Numbered from the stretch's first letter, positions 51,477 to 61,327 are shown. The stretch: 64,000 nt of DNA from an uncultured SAR86 cluster bacterium (GCA_902604855.1 CACLAF010000002.1:62001-126000); one strand, 5' to 3'. Notes: generated by a model not told the origin, from the letters alone. Program-made: numbers and translations.

Positions 51477-52299
51477 GTAAAGTTGGTATGTTGTAGACAG
51501 CTGACTTTACAGTAGCAACAAGTGTATTGGGCTTTCTACCCTCTTTTACGGGGGTTATTTCGAATCCTTCATTACAAAGTCTTGAATGAGTTTTTTTGAT
51601 ATCTTCCACATCCCATGCAAGACCCCATAATTTATCTTCTATTTTATTTTCATCCTTTTTTGCTATGACTTCTATAGTAGTTTTATTGAGTCTAAAAAAG
51701 AGCATTCTACCGCCCCATTTTTCTACGGTCTGATCCAATGCAAGTCTTATTCCATATATGTCTTGATAGACCTCGATAAATCCATCAGGGTCATTTGTGT
51801 TGATAACAACATGATCAAGCTTATTTATGGAAGAATCAGGAAATTGATTAGGTAAGGGTAAATGTCCTTCGGTGTGTTCTATTAAGAAGGCAAACATACC
51901 GCGTGTGAGCTCATTTGGAAGAAACAAACTTTTCCATCTTCTTATATCACCCCTATCAGAATCCATTCCTTCTCCAATTGAGATAGGTGGAGATTTAAAA
52001 TGTTTTTTTGAGAATTGATTTTCGCAATCTTTTAGATTATCGCTGCCCAGCACTAGACCGGTTAATCCTTCACCCTTTTCTTGTATGGATTGTTTTACGA
52101 GTTCTGCACCTATTCCCTCTCCTTTTGCCGCTAAGATCTCGAAGTAAGTGTTACTAAAATTATAGATAGCATTTATAGTTCCTAGTTCAGAGTGTTCGCC
52201 CCTCCAAACAGGTTCTATGCCAAAAAACTTAGTAAAATTTTCTTCAGCAGCAGAAATGTCTTTAACAGAGACAATTAAGTGGTCGAGTCTATCTATCAT
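51454..52299 (-). CDS. VOC-superfamily glyoxalase-like protein
   Basis: This 281-aa protein has two tandem VOC modules, opening with 'RLDHLIVSVKDISAAEENFT' and again 'KLDHVVINTNDPDGFIEVYQ' near residue 160. The first module resembles glyoxalase-like domain 3 (PF13468). A H...E metal set is possible (H7, E in 'TYFEILA'). The reaction is unknown. The start overlaps the upstream small membrane-protein gene by 11 bp. Confidence 0.82.
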   Translation of the reverse strand: MIDRLDHLIVSVKDISAAEENFTKFFGIEPVWRGEHSELGTINAIYNFSNTYFEILAAKGEGIGAELVKQSIQEKGEGLTGLVLGSDNLKDCENQFSKKHFKSPPISIGEGMDSDRGDIRRWKSLFLPNELTRGMFAFLIEHTEGHLPLPNQFPDSSINKLDHVVINTNDPDGFIEVYQDIYGIRLALDQTVEKWGGRMLFFRLNKTTIEVIAKKDENKIEDKLWGLAWDVEDIKKTHSRLCNEGFEITPVKEGRKPNTLVATVKSAVYNIPTLLIQHLPS

Positions 52300-52567
52300 T
52301 TTTTTTCCTCAAGTATTTATTTTTAATGTATATAAAAAACTCTTTGATCTTCGCAACAAGCTCAGGTCCTGCCAAATAAATACCTAGAATGACAAATATC
52401 CAGCTAATTAAATATACTAGAGATGGATAGATTATTCTTTCAAATGCTGACAAGCTAGAGTCTGCTGCAAGTTTTACCATTAACCCGTAGCAAAGATAAT
52501 TAAGAATTAAAAATATTATTCCTACAATACGTTTCAATAAAGAAAAAATAAATGCAGGATTTTTCAT
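52289..52567 (-). CDS. Small two-helix membrane protein
   Basis: This 92-aa protein is not recognised. It has hydrophobic helices at about 13-33 and 48-68, and a Lys/Arg-rich C-terminus (KNKYLRKKNDR), implying a cytoplasmic tail. It overlaps the VOC start by 11 bp, so it is probably co-expressed. It is divergent from the M3 peptidase gene. Confidence 0.65.
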   Translation of the reverse strand: MKNPAFIFSLLKRIVGIIFLILNYLCYGLMVKLAADSSLSAFERIIYPSLVYLISWIFVILGIYLAGPELVAKIKEFFIYIKNKYLRKKNDR

Positions 52568-52625
52568 AATTCTTATACCCTAAAATATTTATTCACAATA
52601 AATGATATTTAAGTAATATTACCTC

Positions 52626-54716
52626 ATGTTAAAGAAGCACGTTCCTTTTCTTTTGCTTTTAATTTTTAGTTTTACATATGAGGATAATTCTATGAACCCC
52701 TTTCTAAACGAATACGAGACCCCTTTTCAAATTCCTCCTTTTGAGGCTATTAAATTTTCTCACTACGAACCCGCCTTCATTCAAGGGATGAAAGAGCACC
52801 TAGAGGAAATAGATATTATTGCTAATAATACTGAGGCACCTACCTTTGAAAATACCATAGAAGCTTTAGAGCGCTCAGGTAAAACATTAGACAAAGTGAG
52901 TAGTGTCTTTTTTAATCTTCAGGGATCTAATACAGATGACGATATGGATTCTCTTCAGAGGACAGTAAGTCCAAAATTATCTTCACATAATGATTCAATT
53001 CTTTTGAATAAAAAACTCTTCATGAGGATTAAGGAAATTTATGAAAACAAGCAATCGCTTAGTCTGTCAGTAGAGCAAGCTAGATTAGTCGCAGAGACTT
53101 ATAAAAGATTCATTAGATCAGGGGCAAATCTTGATCAAAATTCAATGGATAGGTTAACTGAAATTAATAGTTCTTTATCTTCCTTATCTGTTCAATTCGA
53201 TCAAAATGTTCTTAAAGAAACAAATTCTTATAGCATGGTTATTGATAATGAAGACGATCTTGATGGCCTACCTGATGAAGAAATAAGACAGGCTGCTCTT
53301 TTAGCTGAATCTGAAGGAGAAATAGGTAAATGGGTATTCAAACCAACTCGAGTCAGCATGTACCCTTTCCTCACATACTCTACCCAAAGAGAGCTTAGAG
53401 AAGAGCTTTACAATTCTTATATACAACGAGGAGATAATGATAACGAATTTGATAATAAAAAAATAATTGCTGAAATGATTGCGCTTAGGCAAGAGAAAGC
53501 TTCAATGCTAGGTTTCGACAGTCATTCTGACTATGTCTTAGATAATAGCATGGCAAAGACTCCCGAAAATGTTGACAAACTTCTTCAAACAGTTTGGGAA
53601 CCTGGTATCGAAAAAGCCAAGGGAGAAGTTCAGGCAATGCAGGAGTTAATTTCCGAAGAAGGCGCTAACTTTCAGTTGGCAGCATGGGATTGGTGGCACT
53701 ACTCAGAAAAATTAAGACAAGAGAAATTTGATTTTAAAGAGGAAGAAGTCAAGCCATACTTCAGTGAAGAAAAGGTCTTAGAGGGTGCTTTTGATGTTGC
53801 GAATAAATTGTTTGATATAACTTTTAGTGAAAGAAATGACTTGCCAAAATACCGTGAAAATATTCGTTCTTTTGTTGTGGAGGACTCTGATAATAAAGTG
53901 ATAGGTATTTTTTATACAGACTTTACATTGAGGCCGAACAAAGGAGGTGGTGCATGGATGAGTACTTTTAGAAGTCAAAGTAAGTTTGACGGAGATGTAA
54001 TACCCATTGTTATTAATGTATGCAATTTTCCTCCAGAAAATGCTGATGGTGTTTCGCTTCTATCCTTTGAACAAGTCGAGACTTTGTTTCATGAATTTGG
54101 TCATGGGCTACATGGCCTTCTATCAAATGCTCAATATCCAAGTCTATCCGGAACTTCCGTAACCAGAGACTATGTCGAATTTCCATCACAAATGATGGAA
54201 AACTGGGCAAGAGAACCAGAAGTAATCAAAACTTTTGCAAAACATTATCGAACAGGCGAGGTCATTTCTGACGAATTACTAGACAAGATATCCGACGCCG
54301 GAACATTCAATGAAGGTTTCGCAACAACAGAATATGTAGCTGCAGCTCATTTGGACATGGCTTACCACACAGATAAAAATATAATCACAGATATAGATAA
54401 ATTTGAAGATCAGGCATTAGAGGACCTAGGCTTAATTGATGAAATTGAAGCGAGATATAGAAGTACTTATTTTGGTCATATATTCGCAGGTGGATATTCA
54501 TCAGGATATTACAGTTACTTATGGACAGAGGTACTCGAAGCTGATGCTTTTGAAGCTTTCAAAGACAAAGGACTATTTGATAAAGAAACTGCTGATAAAC
54601 TTAAAAAATTCGTCTATTCAGCGGGTAACACAGATGATCTAATGACTCAGTATGTTAGATTCAGAGGCAAGGAGCCCGAAATAGAACCACTTCTGAAAAA
54701 AAGAGGATTGAATTAA
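52626..54716 (+). CDS. M3-family metallopeptidase (Dcp/oligopeptidase A type), exported
   Basis: This 696-aa zinc peptidase degrades oligopeptides, most like peptidyl-dipeptidase Dcp. The zinc site is H489-E-F-G-H493 in 'LFHEFGHGLHGLL', with the third ligand Glu in 'DYVEFPSQMMENW'. The C-terminal 'FAGGYSSGYYSYLWTEVLEA' is the substrate-clamp motif of the family. The N-terminus (MLKKHVPFLLLLIFSFTY) looks like a signal peptide, so it may act in the periplasm. It has only 2 bp to the next gene. Confidence 0.93.
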   Translation: MLKKHVPFLLLLIFSFTYEDNSMNPFLNEYETPFQIPPFEAIKFSHYEPAFIQGMKEHLEEIDIIANNTEAPTFENTIEALERSGKTLDKVSSVFFNLQGSNTDDDMDSLQRTVSPKLSSHNDSILLNKKLFMRIKEIYENKQSLSLSVEQARLVAETYKRFIRSGANLDQNSMDRLTEINSSLSSLSVQFDQNVLKETNSYSMVIDNEDDLDGLPDEEIRQAALLAESEGEIGKWVFKPTRVSMYPFLTYSTQRELREELYNSYIQRGDNDNEFDNKKIIAEMIALRQEKASMLGFDSHSDYVLDNSMAKTPENVDKLLQTVWEPGIEKAKGEVQAMQELISEEGANFQLAAWDWWHYSEKLRQEKFDFKEEEVKPYFSEEKVLEGAFDVANKLFDITFSERNDLPKYRENIRSFVVEDSDNKVIGIFYTDFTLRPNKGGGAWMSTFRSQSKFDGDVIPIVINVCNFPPENADGVSLLSFEQVETLFHEFGHGLHGLLSNAQYPSLSGTSVTRDYVEFPSQMMENWAREPEVIKTFAKHYRTGEVISDELLDKISDAGTFNEGFATTEYVAAAHLDMAYHTDKNIITDIDKFEDQALEDLGLIDEIEARYRSTYFGHIFAGGYSSGYYSYLWTEVLEADAFEAFKDKGLFDKETADKLKKFVYSAGNTDDLMTQYVRFRGKEPEIEPLLKKRGLN

Positions 54717-54718
54717 TC

Positions 54719-55594
54719 TTGAATAACCCAGTCCACCTGCCCTTCAAGGATGGAAAAGGTGGGGTTGATATTGGTTTAAGGCCGATCGAGGATAGTTCTT
54801 GGTTAGAAATAGACCATCTTTTTTCGGAAGAAATTGCTCTAAAAGAAAAATTATACTCAGAAAAAAAAGATGAAGTTTTAGTAACTTCTCAAAATTCGCA
54901 AGGTACTCAAAAAGAAACTTTAGATCTCGTGTTAGAGTTTCTTAAGAACCATCATAATGATTCATATGAACTAAAGACGGATTCCATCGAATCCAAAAGG
55001 AATAATCGTCTTTATTATTATGATGATTTTCAAGACCCTTTAGAATTGGCATCACTTCTTATTCAAGAAGATCTGATCATCATGAAACCAAAAGAAAATA
55101 TCTTTTATCTTGATTCAGCTTCACTTTGTGCGCCGACTAGATGGTCATTAAAAGAAAAATTTCAACAATCTCTTTCGGAACTTCATCGATCAGTTCCTGG
55201 TTACAAAGATAAAATAGATTCAAGAGTTAATACCATATTTACTAACTTGCCAGATCAGAAAATCTTTGAAAGGTATAATTGGTCTGTATTTGATAGTCCT
55301 GAACTTTTTCAACCGGTAGGTAATAAGAGTTTAGTAGAAATCAAAAACACTCAACCAGACGAACTTTTTATAAGAGTTGAAAGGCAAACGATTAGAAGGT
55401 TAGATTATTCAAGAGCAGTTCTATTCGCGGTAAGGGTTCACGTTAACCCTATAACTGACATAATTAATAATAAAAAAGCTATTTCTGATCTAATTCAAGC
55501 AATTCAAAATCTTGAGCAAGATATGAAAACATATAAAGTTATCGAACCATTTGAAGAGAATCTTATAAACTGGCTGAAATCAAAAAATGAATGA
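54719..55594 (+). CDS. DUF3445 (heme-dependent oxidative N-demethylase-like) protein
   Basis: This 291-aa protein matches DUF3445 through 'LIQEDLIIMKPKE', 'CAPTRWSLKEKFQQSL', 'RYNWSVFDSPELF' and 'IRVERQTIRRLDYSRAVLFA'. Characterised relatives bind heme and remove N-methyl groups, for example from dimethylamine. I infer amine oxidation without proof. The start is TTG. It overlaps the downstream alpha-glucosidase by 8 bp and follows the peptidase by 2 bp. Confidence 0.8.
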   Translation: MNNPVHLPFKDGKGGVDIGLRPIEDSSWLEIDHLFSEEIALKEKLYSEKKDEVLVTSQNSQGTQKETLDLVLEFLKNHHNDSYELKTDSIESKRNNRLYYYDDFQDPLELASLLIQEDLIIMKPKENIFYLDSASLCAPTRWSLKEKFQQSLSELHRSVPGYKDKIDSRVNTIFTNLPDQKIFERYNWSVFDSPELFQPVGNKSLVEIKNTQPDELFIRVERQTIRRLDYSRAVLFAVRVHVNPITDIINNKKAISDLIQAIQNLEQDMKTYKVIEPFEENLINWLKSKNE

Positions 55595-57227
55595 ATGGTG
55601 GAAAAACGCAACTATCTATCAAATTTATCCTAGGTCATATTTAGACACTTCTAATAATGGGGTAGGTGACCTCAAAGGCATAACAAAAAAAATTAATTAC
55701 ATTTCTAGTCTAGGTATCGATGCTATCTGGCTATCACCTTTTTTTATGTCGCCTATGAAGGATATGGGATATGACGTCAGTAACTATATTCAAGTAGACC
55801 CTTTGTTTGGTGATATGGATGACTTTGATGAATTACTTGAAGAGGCACATAAAAAAAATATAAGAGTCATCATTGATCAAGTTCTTTCACATAGCTCAGA
55901 CAAGCATGAAGCTTTTATAGATAGTAAAAGCAGTAAATCTTCGAGAAAATCAGACTGGTATGTATGGGCTGATGCTAATGAGGACGGATCTCCGCCTAAT
56001 AATTGGTTATCTGTCTTTGGTGGCTCTGCATGGGAATGGGAACCTCTTAGAGGACAATACTATCTTCATAACTTCCTGCCCAGCCAACCTGACTTTAATT
56101 TTCACAATGAAGAGGTTCAAGATTTCTTATTAGGAGAAGTTGAATTTTGGCTAAAAAAAGGTGTAGATGGTTTTAGGCTTGATACGGTTAATTATTACTT
56201 TCATGATCAGAAATTAAGGAATAATCCGAGGAGTCCTTTATCTTTCAAGAATCCTCCGGTTAATCCTTACTATATGCAAAATCAATTGTTTGCTATCAAT
56301 CAAGATGAGAACTTAGTATTTTTAAATAAATTTAGAAATTTATTAAATTCTTATCCTGAGAAAGCTTCTATTGGTGAGATTGGCGATTCACATAGAGCGA
56401 TCAAATTAATGAAGGAATATACCAGAAAGTCAAGGATTCATATGGCTTACAGTTTTAAGCTTCTTGGTAAAGAGTTTTCAGCTTCATTCTTAAGAGACAC
56501 CATCAAAGAATTTTATAATGAGGGTTCTGACAGTTGGCCTTGTTGGAGTTTTTCAAATCATGACGTCATAAGACATCTTTCTAGATGGGATAAAAATGAA
56601 AGTGATAGTTTTGCAAAGTTAAGTTGTGCCCTGCTCCTTTCACTGCCGGGAACTCCATGTTTATATCAGGGTGAGGAACTCGGTCAAGTAGAGACAGAAT
56701 TAGAATTTGATGAATTAACTGATCCTCCAGGAATCAGATTTTGGCCAAAAAATAAAGGGAGGGATGGGTGCAGAACACCAATGACATGGGATCACCAAAA
56801 GATCAATGCAGGTTTTAGTAATAAGTCTCCATGGTTACCAGTAAAAGAAAAACAGAAAAATAGATCGGTAAGTCTTCAGGAAAATGAAGCTAATTCAATC
56901 TTAAACTTTTATAAACAATTTATTTTTTTCAGAAAATCTGACCCAGCTTTATTGACTGGAAAGCATATTTTCTTGAATGAACACGAGGATTTACTAGTAT
57001 TCAATAGAGAGATTCAAGATATAAAAACACTTTGTATATTTAATTTGAGTGAGAATGTTTACCTCATTGATAAAGGTGATCTAAATTTGGATAGTAATAT
57101 TTCATCGAATATAAATATCAAGAAAGGTCAAATAGAGTTTAATAGATATGGTTTTATTATAATTCCAGATATACGGAATGATAGAAAGGATTTAGATAAA
57201 ATTTTAAAATTTAAGAAAATTCTGTAA
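55587..57227 (+). CDS. GH13 alpha-glucosidase
   Basis: This 546-aa alpha-amylase-family hydrolase cleaves terminal alpha-glucosidic links of oligosaccharides. Region I is 'VIIDQVLSHSSDKHEAF', region II 'GVDGFRLDTVNYYFHD' (nucleophile Asp), region III 'ASIGEIGD' (acid Glu), and region IV 'FSNHDVIRHLSRW'. The 'WWKNATIYQIYPRSYLDTS' start is standard for oligo-1,6-/alpha-glucosidases. No signal peptide, so cytoplasmic. The substrate could be maltose, sucrose or isomaltose. Confidence 0.93.
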   Translation: MNEWWKNATIYQIYPRSYLDTSNNGVGDLKGITKKINYISSLGIDAIWLSPFFMSPMKDMGYDVSNYIQVDPLFGDMDDFDELLEEAHKKNIRVIIDQVLSHSSDKHEAFIDSKSSKSSRKSDWYVWADANEDGSPPNNWLSVFGGSAWEWEPLRGQYYLHNFLPSQPDFNFHNEEVQDFLLGEVEFWLKKGVDGFRLDTVNYYFHDQKLRNNPRSPLSFKNPPVNPYYMQNQLFAINQDENLVFLNKFRNLLNSYPEKASIGEIGDSHRAIKLMKEYTRKSRIHMAYSFKLLGKEFSASFLRDTIKEFYNEGSDSWPCWSFSNHDVIRHLSRWDKNESDSFAKLSCALLLSLPGTPCLYQGEELGQVETELEFDELTDPPGIRFWPKNKGRDGCRTPMTWDHQKINAGFSNKSPWLPVKEKQKNRSVSLQENEANSILNFYKQFIFFRKSDPALLTGKHIFLNEHEDLLVFNREIQDIKTLCIFNLSENVYLIDKGDLNLDSNISSNINIKKGQIEFNRYGFIIIPDIRNDRKDLDKILKFKKIL

Positions 57228-57260
57228 ATTATTGTTTTTAGATAATAAAAAAGGAAAAAA

Positions 57261-58388
57261 ATGAACGTAAAAGGAACATGTGAAGGTAAATTTTTAAAAG
57301 TAAAAGAATTGTTTGATGAGTTACACAACACAGATAGAGAGATAGGATCTTCTTTTGCAGTTTATAAAGATGGGGAGCCAATAATTGATATATGGGGAGG
57401 TTTCTCAACCAAAGAGAAGATAAAGGAATGGGAACGAAATACCTTAGCTAACGTATGGTCAACCACTAAAGGTGTAGCTGCTATAACTCTAGCTCATGCC
57501 TACGAAAATGACTTAATAGATTACGATGAGAAAGTTTGTGAATACTGGCCTGAGTTTGGCTGCAACGGAAAGGAAGAAATTACTGTAGGTATGCTTCTAT
57601 CTCATCAAGCAGGTATTTGTGGTTCAAAGGCAACAAAAGCTGAAGACTATTACGACCAAAAAATAATGGCTAATGAACTTGCTCAAATGAAACCACTTTG
57701 GGAACCAGGAACAGCTTCAGGATACCATTCTATGACTTACGGATGGCTCACGTCTGAATTGATTTTAAGAGTATCTGGAAGAACTTTAGGTAATTATTTT
57801 AAAAGTGAGATCGGTGATCCAAATGATATTGATTTTTATATTGGTCTACCTAAAGAAGAGGAATATAGAGTTGCTGAAATGGTTCCATTTGATAAAGTTA
57901 GTAATGAACCAAATAATCACCCAAATGAAGCTCAAGTCGCTTCTGGAAGAGGTCCTAACCTTCTGAAACATCAAAATACAAGAGAATGGAGAGCCGCAGA
58001 AATACCATCGGCTAATGGTCAGGGTTGCGCATCGGGTATTGCTAAGCTTTATAGCTTAGTAGTGACTGATGAAAAATCAAAAAAGATTCTTAAAAATTCG
58101 ACAATTGATGCCATGACAAAGGAGAGAATTACAAACAGAGATTTGGTTTTAAATGTGGTTACAAGATGGGGCTCAGGATTTGTCATGAATATGCATAAAA
58201 TAATATATGGTCCAGAGGAAAGCTCTTTTGGTCATTCTGGTTGGGGAGGTTCGTGTGGATTTGGAGATCCTATCAACAAAATTGGTATTTCATATGTTAT
58301 GAATAATATGAAAAATAACTTTGTAGCCGACGGTAGATCGCTAGAACTCATAAACGAAACATATAAATGTTTAAAGGGAGAAAGTTAA
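57261..58388 (+). CDS. Serine beta-lactamase-fold esterase (class C-like)
   Basis: This 375-aa member of the beta-lactamase/EstB family has the S67-x-x-K70 catalytic motif in 'ANVWSTTKGVAAITL' and the Tyr motif in 'GYHSMTYGWLTSEL'. The late 'FGHSGWGGSCGFGDP' stands in for KTG. Without a signal peptide it is more likely an esterase/lipase or lactone hydrolase than a resistance enzyme. The next SDR begins just one base after its stop. Confidence 0.87.
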   Translation: MNVKGTCEGKFLKVKELFDELHNTDREIGSSFAVYKDGEPIIDIWGGFSTKEKIKEWERNTLANVWSTTKGVAAITLAHAYENDLIDYDEKVCEYWPEFGCNGKEEITVGMLLSHQAGICGSKATKAEDYYDQKIMANELAQMKPLWEPGTASGYHSMTYGWLTSELILRVSGRTLGNYFKSEIGDPNDIDFYIGLPKEEEYRVAEMVPFDKVSNEPNNHPNEAQVASGRGPNLLKHQNTREWRAAEIPSANGQGCASGIAKLYSLVVTDEKSKKILKNSTIDAMTKERITNRDLVLNVVTRWGSGFVMNMHKIIYGPEESSFGHSGWGGSCGFGDPINKIGISYVMNNMKNNFVADGRSLELINETYKCLKGES

Positions 58389-58389
58389 T

Positions 58390-59187
58390 ATGATGAAACT
58401 TGAAAATAAAGTAGCTCTTATCACAGGCGGCACAAGCGGTATTGGTGCAGAGACAGCTAGATTGTTTATTAAAGAAGGTGCACAAGTTGTTATTTCAGGA
58501 AGGTCTGAGGAAAAAGGCTCTCAATTAGCAGAAGAATTGGGTGAAAATGCTTCTTATTGTTTATCGGATGTGACCAAAGAGGAAGATATAAAAAAGGCAG
58601 TTTCTTTTACCAATGATAAATTAGGTAAGTTGGATATTCTTTTCAATAATGCTGGTGGGCCTGTTGGGGCTGGCCTTGAGAATGTGACTCAAAAGGATAT
58701 TGATTATGGAGTTCATTTACTTTTGGCTAGTGTCATTCTTGGTACCAGATATGCCATTGGTCCCATGAGAGAAAATGGTGGAGGTTGCATTATCAATAAT
58801 TCAAGCATTGCAGGAATTAGATATAGACAAGGGGATCCACTATATTCTGCTTTAAAAGCAGGTGTTACTCATTTCACAAAAATGTCTGGAGTTGAACTTG
58901 GGAAAGATAATATAAGAGTAAATGCGATATCACCTGGAGCTATTGCGACTCCAATCTTCTGGGGAGGCTCAGAAGTATCTAATACACTCAGCGCAGAAGA
59001 GAATGAAAGAAAATTAAAAAAACTCGAAGGCAACCTTGCTCAAGCAGTACCATTGAAAAGATCTGGTCTAGCATCAGATATAGCGGAAGCTGCACTCTAC
59101 CTGGCTAGTGATGCAGGAAGTTTTGTAAGTTGCCAAGACATCGTAGTTGATGGCGGTAGAACAGCCATGTTCAATGAGAATTCTTAA
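58390..59187 (+). CDS. Short-chain dehydrogenase/reductase
   Basis: SDR of 265 aa, with 'ALITGGTSGIGAETARLF' at residues 9-26, 'FNNAGGP', and catalytic 'YSALKAGVTHF'. 'VVISGRSEE' suggests NADP(H). It follows the esterase gene by 1 bp. The pair may hydrolyse an ester and oxidise the resulting alcohol, which is inference. Tandem ATG codons give two possible starts 3 bases apart. Confidence 0.88.
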   Translation: MMKLENKVALITGGTSGIGAETARLFIKEGAQVVISGRSEEKGSQLAEELGENASYCLSDVTKEEDIKKAVSFTNDKLGKLDILFNNAGGPVGAGLENVTQKDIDYGVHLLLASVILGTRYAIGPMRENGGGCIINNSSIAGIRYRQGDPLYSALKAGVTHFTKMSGVELGKDNIRVNAISPGAIATPIFWGGSEVSNTLSAEENERKLKKLEGNLAQAVPLKRSGLASDIAEAALYLASDAGSFVSCQDIVVDGGRTAMFNENS

Positions 59188-59194
59188 TTTAAAA

Positions 59195-59259
59195 AGTGGG
59201 CCCAAAATAAAGACTATATCCTGGGAAGGGATGGGTGAAATCTAGAAAGTGAACCCACT
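59195..59259. other. Potential structured element in a 156-bp intergenic gap
   Basis: AGTGGG (59195-59200) and CCCACT (59254-59259) can close a 65-nt stem-loop containing unusually G-rich runs (CCTGGGAAGGGATGGG). It is more GC-rich than its surroundings. No known RNA family or ORF is recognised, and there is no T-run, so it is not an ordinary terminator. The rest of the gap (59260-59343) shows nothing I can name. Confidence 0.25.
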
Positions 59260-59343
59260 CAAGTTACATCCGTGTAATCAATAATTTATAGAAAATTTGC
59301 TCATATACAAGATTTATAAAGACTAAAAGTTACAGCTAATTTC

Positions 59344-59940
59344 TTAGCTTTTATTTTTATTTTTATCTATAGCAATTACATTCGGAAGCTGTTCCTGTCC
59401 AAAAACAGCTTTGGCTGTTCCAGCTAAAAGAGAAATGAAGCTGTTTATAGAATCAAACCATTCTTTCTTCATTCCTGCATTAGCAAGTTCTTTATTGATA
59501 GTTGCTGTCGAGCCTTGGCTGATAAATGATGCCGACTCCCACATGCGATTCCGTCTCATCATAAAACAGTAATCTGTTACTTCTTGTAAGATTGAATCAT
59601 CGAAAGAATACATGGTTACCCTTCTGTCCTTTTCAGATTTAAACGCTTCTATATAACCTAAGCTTAAACCCTCTCTTATCGTAGCTTTGATAGAGTCTAT
59701 TTTTAATCTTTGAGATCCAATCTTTTCTGTTCTAGTTAAGTCTGTATAACTTACCATTTCGCCATTTCCGTACTTCCAAAGAAAGGTATGAAAAATAGAA
59801 TATCTTGTTGAGTTGCCCAGAAACCAGACATACCAATCTTTTGAAACATAATAATGTTGGCCACCTGAGAAATAATGCATAGCCTCTCCTCGCATAACTG
59901 ACCTCATATCTGAATTTGACCAATCTCTTTTTATTTTCAT
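59344..59940 (-). CDS. MarR-like winged-helix protein
   Basis: This 198-aa protein has a winged-helix pattern: 'VSYTDLTRTEKIGSQRLKID' followed by 'ATIREGLSLGYIEAFKSEKD' and 'RRVTMYSFDDSILQEV', where the last two resemble a MarR recognition helix and wing. The N-terminal part is aromatic-rich. The long C-terminal helix would dimerise. Family assignment is from pattern only. It is divergent from the MFS gene, so it may regulate it. Confidence 0.6.
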   Translation of the reverse strand: MKIKRDWSNSDMRSVMRGEAMHYFSGGQHYYVSKDWYVWFLGNSTRYSIFHTFLWKYGNGEMVSYTDLTRTEKIGSQRLKIDSIKATIREGLSLGYIEAFKSEKDRRVTMYSFDDSILQEVTDYCFMMRRNRMWESASFISQGSTATINKELANAGMKKEWFDSINSFISLLAGTAKAVFGQEQLPNVIAIDKNKNKS

Positions 59941-60045
59941 TTAAGTGCCCCGAGTGTGTTACTTAACTATAACACTTAGAATTATATCTTTTCAAATATT
60001 ATTAAATGTAATCTCTGTGTTATGATCTTTAGAAAAGAGGTTCCT

Positions 60046-61326
60046 ATGAACGCATATAGGCTTTTGTTCTTCCTAACACTTCTCAATCTTCTTAATTTTG
60101 TAGATCGTCAACTTATAGCCAGCTTTGCTAATTTTATTGTCCCTGACTTAGGCCTCACAGATACTCAATACGGATTCTTAACAACCGTTCCTTTTATTGT
60201 TTTTTATTCTATTGCAGGCCTGTTTATGGGTGTTCTCGCAGATATGGTGAATAGACCAAAACTCATAGCATTTGGTGTAGTTTTATGGAGTATTTTTACT
60301 GCCCTCACAGGTGCAGCTAAAGGTTTTATATCAATGGCACTTCCAAGAATGTTTATTGGTGTGGGTGAGTCAATTCTAACTCCAACATCAATGTCTCTTT
60401 TATCAGACTCATTTCCATCAAAAAAAATGGGTTTTGCTGCAGGATTTTATTATATGGGTGTTCCAATTGGTGTAGGGGTAAGTCTTTTAATTGCTGGTTA
60501 TCTTGGTGAATCCTTAGGATGGAGAAATTGTTTTTATCTGTTAGGTGGCATTGGACTCATATTAGGTCTATGTGCACTTCTCTTTAAAGATAGAAAAAGA
60601 CAAACTAATACACTGGATAATAAGAACCCCACTTTGTCCAAGGAAAGTACTGCAAATATTGTAAAGACACTAATAAAAGCTCTTAAAACTTCATCTGCTT
60701 TAAGGTTCACTATAGCAGCAGGTGTTTTTTATCATATAGTGCTTGGAGCTTCGGGTTTTGAACAACTTTGGTTAGTTCAGGAAAGAGGATATGAAAGATC
60801 TGAGATAGCTCAGCTTGTTGGCTGGATAGGTGTATTTGCAGGTCTATCAGGAAATTTAATAGGTGGAATATTGAGTGATTGGTGGCAAGAGAATACCAAC
60901 CAAGGACGACCTATGTTTTTATTCTGGTTAGCACTAATAACTTTACCTATTGGAATATTCTACAGATTTGTGGAACCAGGAACCTCAGTTTTTTGGATTG
61001 GAATCATCATAGGATATTTTCAATTAGGATGTTTCTTCGGGCCTACTTTTTCTACCGTACAAGAACTAGTTCCTGATAATATTAAAGCAACAGTAGTATC
61101 ATTTTATATCCTTACACTAAATCTAATTGGATTAACCATTGGCTCGCTAGGAGGAGGATTATGTGCAGATGTTCTCAGATCATCTGGCTACTCTGAGCCC
61201 TATACTTTAATGCTGGTAATTTTTTCAATCATTAGTATTGTATCTATTCCTTGTTATTATCTAGCAGGAATAAAGTACAAAGAGGATAAGATAGTCCTTG
61301 AAGAAACTTTTAAAGAGGAAAGTTAA
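60046..61326 (+). CDS. MFS transporter (Spinster-like)
   Basis: This major-facilitator carrier of about 426 aa has 12 helices. 'LLNFVDRQLIASFANFIVPD' in helix 1, 'GVLADMVNRPKLIAFGVVLW' in loop 2-3 and 'RMFIGVGESILTPTSMSLLS' are characteristic of the Spinster/ACS-like branch. I place the start at the ATG at 60046, with AAGAGG five bases upstream, instead of 60022. The substrate is unknown. Confidence 0.85.
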   Translation: MNAYRLLFFLTLLNLLNFVDRQLIASFANFIVPDLGLTDTQYGFLTTVPFIVFYSIAGLFMGVLADMVNRPKLIAFGVVLWSIFTALTGAAKGFISMALPRMFIGVGESILTPTSMSLLSDSFPSKKMGFAAGFYYMGVPIGVGVSLLIAGYLGESLGWRNCFYLLGGIGLILGLCALLFKDRKRQTNTLDNKNPTLSKESTANIVKTLIKALKTSSALRFTIAAGVFYHIVLGASGFEQLWLVQERGYERSEIAQLVGWIGVFAGLSGNLIGGILSDWWQENTNQGRPMFLFWLALITLPIGIFYRFVEPGTSVFWIGIIIGYFQLGCFFGPTFSTVQELVPDNIKATVVSFYILTLNLIGLTIGSLGGGLCADVLRSSGYSEPYTLMLVIFSIISIVSIPCYYLAGIKYKEDKIVLEETFKEES

Positions 61327-61327
61327 T

